A stretch of 5,029 nt of DNA from Candidatus Moraniibacteriota bacterium (lineage in GTDB: Bacteria > Patescibacteriota > Minisyncoccia > Moranbacterales > GCA-2747515). This document shows, in pieces, positions 1 to 5,029 of this stretch (position 1 is its first letter; each line of letters begins with the position of its first letter). Below the pieces are notes generated by a model. The model was not told the origin of the DNA. It saw nothing but the letters and a program-made list of their open reading frames with translations, and made no database searches. The stretch covers positions 1-5,029 of the forward strand of contig JALWEZ010000060.1 in the NCBI GenBank assembly GCA_027039165.1. The letters run 5' to 3'. A program made the translations under genes and the position numbers.

Positions 1-33
1 CGTTAATCTTATTTAAAAAAGACGCATATTAAC

Positions 34-68
34 GGTTTTTAGACAGGTTTTTAGCTAAAAAGGTTTTT
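34..68. repeat. Short direct repeats and palindrome at the hsdM stop codon
   Basis: GGTTTTTAG occurs at 34-42 and 46-54 (12-bp period), and GGTTTTT again at 62-68. The middle copy forms a perfect 14-bp palindrome, TTTTTAGCTAAAAA (48-61), that contains the hsdM TAG stop. Next to it CGTTAAT (1-7) and ATTAACG (28-34) form a 7-bp inverted repeat with a 20-nt loop, cut close by the window edge. No gene start or good terminator is seen at 1-54 on the minus strand; an ATG at 25-27 meets a stop after three codons. The function is unknown. Confidence 0.5.
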
Positions 69-1614
69 CTATTCCTAATTCATCACAAAAATCTGCAATA
101 TTATTTTGCATTTCTTTTTCATCTTTTTGTAAACTTTGCAACTTCTTAGAAACTTCTGTGATGTCTATTTCTTCTTCCTCTTCAAAAGTATCTACATATC
201 TCGGAATATTTAAGTTAAAATCATTTTCTGCTATTTCTTCTAAAGTTGCAATATGAGAATATTTTTCAATTTCTTTTCTTTCTGTGTAAGTTTTGAATAT
301 TTTCTCTACATTTTCATCTGTCAAAGTATTTTGATTTTTTCCTTTTTCAAATTCTTTTGATGCGTCAATGAATAAGATATCTGTGTTTTCTCTATTTTTC
401 TTAAAAACTAAAACTGTAGCAGGAATTGATGTTCCATAAAACAAATTTGATGGCAAACCAATGACAGCATCCAAAGAATTTTGTTTTTCTATAATATATT
501 TTCTAATTGTTTCTTCTGCCCCACCTCTAAATAATGCCCCGTGAGGCAAAACTACAGCCATTGTTCCATTATCAGCCAAGTGATAAAGCATATGGGTTAC
601 AAAAGCATAGTCTGCGGCACTTTTGGGAGCGAGCTTTCCATATTCTACAAACCTGTCATCATTTGCCAAAAGAGGATCAGAATCTGATTTCCATTTGAGA
701 GAAAATGGAGGATTAGCAACAATTGCCTCGGCTTTAAGATCTGAAAATAAATCATTTGTTAAAGTATCATCTTGACGAATATCAAAATCATTAAAATGAA
801 TATTATGCAAAATCATATTCATACGAGCTAAGTTGTGAGTTGTGGAATTTATTTCTTGCCCATAATAATCTGTCACTTCTACTTCTTTTCCAATTTTAAG
901 AAGCAAAGAACCAGAACCACAAGTTGGATCATAAACTGAGTTTATTCTTTTCTTTCCATAAGAAACAATTTTAGATAGTAAGGCTGAGACTTGCGCCGGA
1001 GTATAAAATTCTCCACCTTTTTTTCCAGCTCCTGAGGCAAACTGTGCAATTAAATATTCATAAACATCCCCCAATACATCAGCTTTTGAATCTCCAAGCT
1101 TAAAATCAATCTCCTCTAAACTCGTCATCACGCTTACCACCACTTCATTTTTTTGACTTTCTGACTTTCCAAGTTTTGACGAAGTAAAGTCCATATCTCT
1201 AAAAAGCCCAGCAAAATCATCTTCACTTTCTGTCCCTTTTGAAGTGTTTTCAATGCTATTTAAAACATTTTTGACATCTTCTAAAATAAAACTTTCTTCT
1301 CCTTTAATTTCATTATTTCCTTTTTTGACAAGATAAGAAAATAATTCTATTGGTTTCAAAAAATATCCAAGCGCATCTTGTGAAGCTTTTTCCATAGCCT
1401 CCAAATACACTTTGTTTTCTGTGATGTCTGCAAAAGTTTTATTTTCTCTTTCTAATTTTTTATTTGCAAAAGCTTCTTGTTTTTCTGAAAGATATTTATA
1501 AAAAATAAATCCAAGTAAGTAATTTTTATATTCGTCAGAAGTCATAGTTCCACGCAATGCATTTGCGCATTCCCATAATTTAGCTTCTAAATTTCTTTTT
1601 TGTTCAATATTCAT
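55..1614 (-). CDS. hsdM: Type I restriction-modification system, DNA adenine methyltransferase subunit HsdM
   Basis: HsdM transfers a methyl group from S-adenosylmethionine to N6 of adenine. It works in a complex with the specificity subunit HsdS, and with HsdR when the complex also cuts. The 519-residue product has the full family architecture: an N-terminal helical HsdM_N domain (about 5-165, with the RG-x(7)-YKNYLLGFIFYKYLSE block), then the N6_Mtase domain with GGEFYTP (200-206), SAM-binding motif I DPTCGSGSLL (229-238), GQE (252-254) and catalytic motif IV NPPF (301-304). A C-terminal segment has NIPRYVD (469-475), an acidic run (477-482) and a probable coiled coil (about 485-510). The length matches other HsdM proteins (about 500-530), so it looks intact. 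I chose the ATG at 1614 over an in-frame TTG at 1632 because MNIEQKRNLEAKLWE is the usual N-terminus and the TTG sits at the predicted transcript start. No Shine-Dalgarno site is seen. HsdS and HsdR are not in the window, so restriction activity cannot be judged. Confidence 0.95.
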   Translation of the reverse strand: MNIEQKRNLEAKLWECANALRGTMTSDEYKNYLLGFIFYKYLSEKQEAFANKKLERENKTFADITENKVYLEAMEKASQDALGYFLKPIELFSYLVKKGNNEIKGEESFILEDVKNVLNSIENTSKGTESEDDFAGLFRDMDFTSSKLGKSESQKNEVVVSVMTSLEEIDFKLGDSKADVLGDVYEYLIAQFASGAGKKGGEFYTPAQVSALLSKIVSYGKKRINSVYDPTCGSGSLLLKIGKEVEVTDYYGQEINSTTHNLARMNMILHNIHFNDFDIRQDDTLTNDLFSDLKAEAIVANPPFSLKWKSDSDPLLANDDRFVEYGKLAPKSAADYAFVTHMLYHLADNGTMAVVLPHGALFRGGAEETIRKYIIEKQNSLDAVIGLPSNLFYGTSIPATVLVFKKNRENTDILFIDASKEFEKGKNQNTLTDENVEKIFKTYTERKEIEKYSHIATLEEIAENDFNLNIPRYVDTFEEEEEIDITEVSKKLQSLQKDEKEMQNNIADFCDELGIEKPF

Positions 1615-1640
1615 AAGTAGATTGTAACACAAAAATAAAC

Positions 1641-1670
1641 TTTATAGAAACTTTACATCATAACTATCAA
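1641..1670 (-). promoter_or_regulatory. Predicted sigma70-type promoter of hsdM
   Basis: On the minus strand a -35 box TTGATA (1665-1670) is followed after 18 bp by a -10 box TATAAA (1641-1646). Transcription would start near 1634, giving a leader of about 20 nt before the ATG at 1614. A second possible -10, TACAAT (1621-1626), ends six bases before the ATG and would give a leaderless mRNA, but it lacks a good -35. The assignment rests on consensus matching only. Confidence 0.6.
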
Positions 1671-1685
1671 TTACAAATAAAGATA

Positions 1686-1714
1686 TTGACAAATATGCAA
1701 TATAATTATAGCAT
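1686..1714 (+). promoter_or_regulatory. Predicted promoter of the small membrane-protein gene, with overlapping palindromes
   Basis: A perfect -35 box TTGACA lies at 1686-1691. The best -10 at 17 bp is TAGCAT (1709-1714). A perfect TATAAT at 1701-1706 is too close to that -35 and would have to use a weaker upstream one (TAAAGA, 1678-1683). A perfect 10-bp palindrome, TATAATTATA (1701-1710), is flanked by TATGC (1694-1698) and GCATA (1711-1715), so an operator may overlap the promoter. The -35 box is only 15 bp from that of the divergent hsdM promoter. Confidence 0.55.
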
Positions 1715-1716
1715 AC

Positions 1717-1781
1717 TTATAGGGGAAAGTAGATATTTAAGTCGCTTCATGAGATATCTAAAAATACCAAAGGAGGTAAAG
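1717..1781 (+). promoter_or_regulatory. Structured 5' leader and strong ribosome binding site of the small gene
   Basis: The untranslated leader of the small gene holds a perfect 7-bp inverted repeat, TAGATAT (1730-1736) with ATATCTA (1754-1760), which would form a hairpin with a 17-nt loop. It is followed by AGGAGG (1771-1776), five bases before the ATG at 1782. A short TACC/GGTA pair (1765-1768 with 1775-1778) brackets the ribosome binding site and could weakly mask it. The site decides the start: in-frame TTG (1686) and ATG (1695) codons upstream lie inside the promoter and have no such site. Confidence 0.5.
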
Positions 1782-2018
1782 ATGAAAAAGATATCATTAA
1801 CAGTAATAATATTAGTTGCTATTATAACAGCGCTAATACCTAGTATGAGATGGATTGCAAATGCAATCTCAGCAATTTCATCTATTATTGCACTAACTAG
1901 TTTAATTGCATTAATAATGAAAGATAAATTGATATACACAGAAGTATTTTTATACTCTACATTTATATCAGTTCTGTTAGGATTACTATTATATGCTACA
2001 CAAACATTGCATATATAA
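1782..2018 (+). CDS. Small three-helix membrane protein of unknown function (78 aa)
   Basis: I do not recognise this protein. It starts MKKISLTV and is almost wholly hydrophobic. Likely membrane segments are at about residues 4-20, 24-46 and 52-73, with short charged links (R23; K47-D48-K49) and a short tail ending HI. There is no cysteine, enzyme motif or lipobox. The first segment could be read as a signal peptide but is followed by more helices, so an integral membrane protein is more likely. Nine of its 16 isoleucines use ATA. It has its own promoter, hairpin leader, perfect AGGAGG site and tight terminator, so it is a complete single-gene unit, transcribed away from hsdM and toward clpB. 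Small proteins of this shape include immunity proteins, holin-like or toxin peptides and regulatory membrane peptides, but nothing here picks one. The reading frame is credible because of its expression signals rather than any homology. Confidence 0.72.
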   Translation: MKKISLTVIILVAIITALIPSMRWIANAISAISSIIALTSLIALIMKDKLIYTEVFLYSTFISVLLGLLLYATQTLHI

Positions 2019-2022
2019 ACTT

Positions 2023-2048
2023 AGGATGAATTAATATTCATCCTTTTT
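2023..2048 (+). terminator. Rho-independent terminator of the small membrane-protein gene
   Basis: A perfect 9-bp stem, AGGATGAAT (2023-2031) with ATTCATCCT (2036-2044), has a 4-nt TAAT loop and runs into TTTT (2045-2048). It begins four bases after the TAA stop of the small gene. Confidence 0.9.
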
Positions 2049-2063
2049 ACTTTTCAACTCATC

Positions 2064-2094
2064 AAAAAAAGACACTTTAGTAAGTATCTTTTTT
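2064..2094 (-). terminator. Rho-independent terminator of clpB, probably bidirectional
   Basis: On the minus strand this stem-loop starts about 12 nt after the clpB TGA stop. The core pairs ACTT (2074-2077) with AAGT (2082-2085), then after one C/A mismatch GA (2071-2072) with TC (2087-2088), and is extended by an A-run and T-run. Seven A residues at 2064-2070 give the U-tract on the minus strand. The T-rich other side could also stop readthrough from the plus-strand small gene. Confidence 0.82.
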
Positions 2095-2106
2095 ATTTTT
2101 GTATTT

Positions 2107-4710
2107 TCAAATCTCAATTTTTATAATGTCATCTGAGCAATTTACTTTAATTTCAATGTCTTTTTTAGTGCCATTTTTTATAATCTGCATTGCCACTGGA
2201 TCAAGAATTTCTTTTTGGATTACTCTTTTTAGTGGTCTAGCTCCATAAAGTGGATCATATCCTTTTTTAACAAGACACTCTTTCGCTTCAGTACTTACAT
2301 TTAGAGTTATATTCTTTTTCTTGAGTCTCTTTGTAACTTTTTCTAGCTGAATATCCACAATTGTTGTAAGCATTTTCTTTGATACTGGATGAAAGATTAC
2401 AATGTCATCAATTCTATTTATAAACTCAGGCTTAAATGTCGATTTCACATCTTGCATCACAAGCCTCCTTAGTTCTTCTTCGCTCAAATCATCTTTATTT
2501 AATTCATCCAATACACGTGCAATATGAGAAGAACCTACATTACTAGTCATAATTATTACAGTATTTGTAAAATTCACAACTCTACCCTTTGAATCTGTAA
2601 GTCTTCCATCATCTAGTATTTGCAAGAAAATATTAAACACATCTGGATGAGCTTTTTCTATTTCATCAAACAAAAGTATGCTATATGGCTTCCTGCGAAC
2701 TATTTCTGTAAGTTGCCCCCCATCATCATGACCTACATATCCAGGAGGAGATCCTATCATCTTTGCTACAGCATGAGATTCCATATACTCACTCATATCA
2801 AGTCTTGTAAGAGCTTTCTCACTATCAAATAAATTCTCAGCTAGTGCTTTTGCAAGCTCAGTTTTCCCTACTCCAGTTGGACCTAAAAACAAAAATGAAG
2901 CGATTGGTCTGTTTTCTTCTGCAATTCCAGAACGAGAACGCCTTATTGCATTAGCTACAGCGCTTACCGCATCTTCTTGACCTACAACTCTCTTTTCTAA
3001 ATCTTCTTCTAAGCGTGTAAGCTTTTCCATTTCACTTGCAAGCATTTTTGAAACAGGAACACCAGTCCACTTTGACACAACCTTTGCAACTTCTTCTTCT
3101 GTTACTTCTTCTTTCAAAATTGGATTTTTACTCTGAAGTTTAGCAAGTTTCTCTTGAGCTTCTTTTAATTTATTCTCTTCTTCTGGAATTTTTCCATATC
3201 TTATCTCAGCAACTTTTTCAAGTTCTACCATCCTTTCTAACTGCTCTGCTTCAGATTTTAATCTATCAATTTCTTTTTTGTGAGCTCTTACCGCAAAAAT
3301 TGCTTCCTTCTCTGCTTTCCACTGAGATGAAAGCGTATTTATTTCTTCTTGCAAATCCGCAAGTTTTTTCTCAACTTTTTCCAGTCTTTTTTCTGCTTCT
3401 TTTCCTTTTTCTTTGCTAAGAGCTGCTTTTTCAATTTCTAGAGTCCTCTTTTTTCTCTCAAGCACATCAATTTCTGTTGGCATCGAATCTATTTCCATAC
3501 GTATTTGACTTGCTGCCTCATCTAACAAATCAATAGCTTTGTCTGGTAAAAATCTATCAGTTATATATCTCTGAGATAGATTTACGCTAGCAACTACTGC
3601 TCCATCTGTAATTTGAACTCCATGATGAATTGCGTACTTGTCTTTTATACCACGAAGGATTGCAATTGCGTCTTCTGTACTGGGTTCATTAACTATGACA
3701 GGTTGAAATCTTCTCTCAAGTGCTGTGTCTTTTTCTATATATTTTTGATATTCTTTGAGAGTTGTAGCACCAATTGTTTTAATTTCTCCTCTAGCAAGAG
3801 CAGGTTTTAGCAAATTTGCAGCGTCCATCGCTCCGTCTCCTCCACCGCCAGCACCAATTAGCATATGCAATTCATCTATAAAAAGTATATATCTACCAGC
3901 TCCATCATCCAAAGCCTTAAGAACTGCTTTTAGTCTGTCTTCAAATTCACCACGAAACTTAGCTCCAGCAATCAGCGCTCCCATATCAAGAGAGAGAAGT
4001 TCCTTGTCTTTAAGTGTCTCTGGCACATCCCCAGCTATAATTCTCTGAGCAAGTCCCTCAACTATTGCAGTTTTTCCAGTACCAGGCTCACCAACTAAAA
4101 CTGGATTGTTTTTGCTTCTGCGAGAAAGAACCTGCATTACACGACGCACTTCTTCATCTCGTCCAATTATTGGATCAATTTTGTCTTCTCTAGCTTTTTG
4201 AGTTATATTTTCTGTGTATTTTTTAAGCGTTTCATCTGTGTCTAGCGCATCTTTTGAGTCTATAGTTTTTCCTTTTCTTAATCCTTTTATAGCATTTTTC
4301 ACTCCATCAAAAGAAACGTTGTGAGCAGAAAATATATTTTGGACTGGAGTATTTGCACCTATTAGTCCTAGTAAAAGATGCTCAGTTGAGACAAATTTAT
4401 CTCCCATATCCTTCATTTCTTTTTCAGCTTTTTCTAGTACTTGAGCCAAATCACGAGACAAAACCATTTCTCCAGAATGACTAGCGCCACTTGAAGCAAT
4501 GTTACTTAGTTCAGTCTCAAAAGCAGAACTAAGTGTAGCAATACTTGTACCAAAACCCTCTAGTAAAATCTTTATATTTGATTCTCCAGAGTCCAGAAGT
4601 GCAAGTCCCAAGTGAAGTGCAGAAATTTGTCTATGTCCTCTTGCAAGAGCTAATTCTTGAGCACGAGAAATAATAGCCTGTGCTTTGTTTGTAAATTTAT
4701 CTATATTCAT
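2107..4710 (-). CDS. clpB: ATP-dependent protein disaggregase ClpB (Hsp100)
   Basis: ClpB is a cytoplasmic hexameric AAA+ machine that, with DnaK/DnaJ/GrpE, threads aggregated proteins through its central pore after stress. The 867-residue product is full length (E. coli ClpB has 857). In order it shows two Clp_N repeats (1 to about 150), the first AAA+ domain with Walker A GEPGTGKT (207-214), pore loop KFRGEFE (251-257), Walker B ILFIDE (275-280) and arginine fingers in LERRFQ (R333, R334), the coiled-coil middle domain (about 405-525), and the second AAA+ domain with GPTGVGKT (610-617), pore loop GYVG (657-660), ILLFDE (678-683), sensor 1 TSN (722-724) and sensor 2 GARPLKR (823-829). The coiled-coil middle domain and the lack of a ClpP-binding IGL/IGF loop separate it from ClpA, ClpC and ClpX. 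I chose the ATG at 4710 because [14 protein letters not shown] is the expected N-terminus and an in-frame TTG at 4770 is the promoter's -35 box. No Shine-Dalgarno site is evident. No dnaK or grpE is nearby. Confidence 0.97.
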   Translation of the reverse strand: MNIDKFTNKAQAIISRAQELALARGHRQISALHLGLALLDSGESNIKILLEGFGTSIATLSSAFETELSNIASSGASHSGEMVLSRDLAQVLEKAEKEMKDMGDKFVSTEHLLLGLIGANTPVQNIFSAHNVSFDGVKNAIKGLRKGKTIDSKDALDTDETLKKYTENITQKAREDKIDPIIGRDEEVRRVMQVLSRRSKNNPVLVGEPGTGKTAIVEGLAQRIIAGDVPETLKDKELLSLDMGALIAGAKFRGEFEDRLKAVLKALDDGAGRYILFIDELHMLIGAGGGGDGAMDAANLLKPALARGEIKTIGATTLKEYQKYIEKDTALERRFQPVIVNEPSTEDAIAILRGIKDKYAIHHGVQITDGAVVASVNLSQRYITDRFLPDKAIDLLDEAASQIRMEIDSMPTEIDVLERKKRTLEIEKAALSKEKGKEAEKRLEKVEKKLADLQEEINTLSSQWKAEKEAIFAVRAHKKEIDRLKSEAEQLERMVELEKVAEIRYGKIPEEENKLKEAQEKLAKLQSKNPILKEEVTEEEVAKVVSKWTGVPVSKMLASEMEKLTRLEEDLEKRVVGQEDAVSAVANAIRRSRSGIAEENRPIASFLFLGPTGVGKTELAKALAENLFDSEKALTRLDMSEYMESHAVAKMIGSPPGYVGHDDGGQLTEIVRRKPYSILLFDEIEKAHPDVFNIFLQILDDGRLTDSKGRVVNFTNTVIIMTSNVGSSHIARVLDELNKDDLSEEELRRLVMQDVKSTFKPEFINRIDDIVIFHPVSKKMLTTIVDIQLEKVTKRLKKKNITLNVSTEAKECLVKKGYDPLYGARPLKRVIQKEILDPVAMQIIKNGTKKDIEIKVNCSDDIIKIEI

Positions 4711-4741
4711 ATTTTTGTTTACTTGACTAATTACACAATTT

Positions 4742-4770
4742 ATTATATCAAAAATATTTTCTAATATCAA
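4742..4770 (-). promoter_or_regulatory. Predicted sigma70-type promoter of clpB
   Basis: On the minus strand TTGATA (4765-4770) and a perfect TATAAT (4742-4747) are separated by the optimal 17 bp. Transcription would start near 4735, about 25 nt before the ATG at 4710. The heptamer TTGATAT occurs twice (4764-4770 and 4745-4751), 19 bp apart. I see no CIRCE element (HrcA) and no CtsR-type heptad repeat, so control by either common heat-shock repressor is not supported here; the box matches vegetative sigma rather than a sigma32 consensus. Confidence 0.78.
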
Positions 4771-4781
4771 CCTTAACTCTA

Positions 4782-5029
4782 GTAACTATTCACGTTTATC
4801 TGCTAGCAATTGATAGTTATTACATTTTTTTGATTAGGTAATTCTAATAATGCTTTGAGATTTGTTGGTAAATCCTTATTTCTGAGTTTGAGTGTTTGGA
4901 TGATGCTCATGTTGACGGCTTGGATTTGGGCGCCTAAATTACTTCTGCTGCCACCAGAAATTTTGCGTTGCACAACAAATAGTCTGATTTGCCTTTTGGC
5001 GTGATTATTAGTAAGGGCGACATTTAAAT
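4782..5029 (-). mobile_element. Partial insertion sequence, IS66 family (one end and transposase 3' part)
   Basis: The right part of the window is the end of an IS element, identified by the transposase C-terminus it encodes. The outer boundary is inferred: IS66-family ends usually begin GTAA, and GTAACTATTCACG starts at 4782, only 20 bp beyond the transposase stop codon. Within this end TAACTAT (4783-4789) is complemented by ATAGTTA (4813-4819). If the boundary is right, the usual 8-bp target duplication would include 4774-4781 (TAACTCTA). The rest of the element and its other end lie past the right edge, so neither the terminal inverted repeat nor the duplication can be confirmed. Confidence 0.6.
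4803..5029 (-). CDS. IS66-family transposase, C-terminal fragment (partial, probably inactive)
   Basis: A reading frame enters from the right edge and runs 74 residues to a TAG at 4803-4805. Its start is outside the window. The segment TNNHAKRQIR-x-FVVQRKISGGSRS, then GAQIQAVNMSIIQTLKL, matches the conserved C-terminal end of DDE transposases of the IS66 family (single-transposase type), which cut and paste the element. In that family the motif is N-x-A-E-R-x-I-R-P, and the Glu is thought to be the third acidic catalytic residue. Here it is Lys (codon AAA, 4995-4997), and the Pro after I-R is Leu. Each change could come from one base substitution, so the visible frame is open but the enzyme may be dead. 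The family call is from recall of the motif, without a search. Confidence 0.78.
   Translation of the reverse strand, partial: LNVALTNNHAKRQIRLFVVQRKISGGSRSNLGAQIQAVNMSIIQTLKLRNKDLPTNLKALLELPNQKNVITINC

Noticed and set aside
1686..1781. N-terminal extension of the small protein from TTG 1686 or ATG 1695
   Set aside because: It covers the -35/-10 region and leader hairpin, is polar and charged unlike the rest, and the only good ribosome binding site precedes 1782. Kept as a minor alternative in the findings.
1706..1939. 77-residue open frame on the minus strand opposite the small membrane-protein gene
   Set aside because: It is antisense to a gene with full expression signals, has no ribosome binding site, and its hydrophobic pattern is a by-product of the complementary strand.
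2620..2832. 70-residue open frame on the plus strand
   Set aside because: It is antisense to the ClpB second AAA+ domain, without promoter or ribosome binding site.
3613..3810. 65-residue open frame on the plus strand
   Set aside because: It is antisense to clpB and shows no coding or initiation signals.
3755..4048. 97-residue open frame on the plus strand with a Pro-rich stretch
   Set aside because: It lies wholly opposite conserved ClpB domain 1; the Pro run is the complement of the Gly-rich segment after Walker B.
55..4710. Alternative genetic code (UGA read as Gly or Trp)
   Set aside because: No TGA occurs within the two long frames, Gly uses GGN and Trp uses TGG, and the clpB TGA is followed at once by a terminator.
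4711..4770. N-terminal extension of ClpB from a TTG at 4770
   Set aside because: The extension overlaps the TTGATA-17-TATAAT promoter and is absent from the family N-terminus.
1..5029. CRISPR array, tRNA, rRNA or a known riboswitch
   Set aside because: No regularly spaced repeats of 23-40 bp, no cloverleaf-like or rRNA-like stretch, and no recognised riboswitch core were seen in the intergenic parts.

Overview
The window is AT-rich bacterial DNA that reads with the standard code: Trp is TGG, and clpB ends in TGA with no internal TGA. It holds two large conserved genes, one tiny membrane-protein gene and the end of an insertion sequence. The lineage cannot be fixed from this. The ClpB wording (a GAGGGG stretch after Walker B, the [15 protein letters not shown] segment) and the lack of a Shine-Dalgarno sequence before clpB and hsdM would suit a candidate-phylum (Patescibacteria/CPR-like) genome, but an AT-rich Firmicute or similar bacterium is not excluded.

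Layout, left to right. At 1-54, just past the hsdM stop, lie short direct and inverted repeats but no gene. At 55-1614 (minus) is hsdM, the adenine methyltransferase subunit of a type I restriction-modification system. No hsdS or hsdR is visible; if present they lie beyond the left edge. At about 1615-1781 is a divergent control region in which the hsdM promoter (minus) and the promoter of a small gene (plus) stand back to back. At 1782-2018 (plus) is a 78-residue protein with three predicted membrane segments, preceded by a structured leader and a perfect AGGAGG site and followed by a strong intrinsic terminator. At 2064-2094 a second hairpin terminates clpB. At 2107-4710 (minus) is clpB, an intact 867-residue Hsp100 disaggregase, with a clear promoter at 4742-4770. 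From about 4782 to the right edge is the end of an IS66-family element with the last 74 residues of its transposase (minus), whose presumed catalytic Glu has become Lys.

The genes do not form one operon. hsdM and clpB are each read leftward from their own promoters. The small gene is a self-contained rightward unit between them. ClpB is a housekeeping chaperone, while the type I methyltransferase, the orphan small membrane gene and the IS end are typical of a variable locus. No complete novel system is visible. The least explained item is the small membrane-protein cassette sharing a control region with hsdM.
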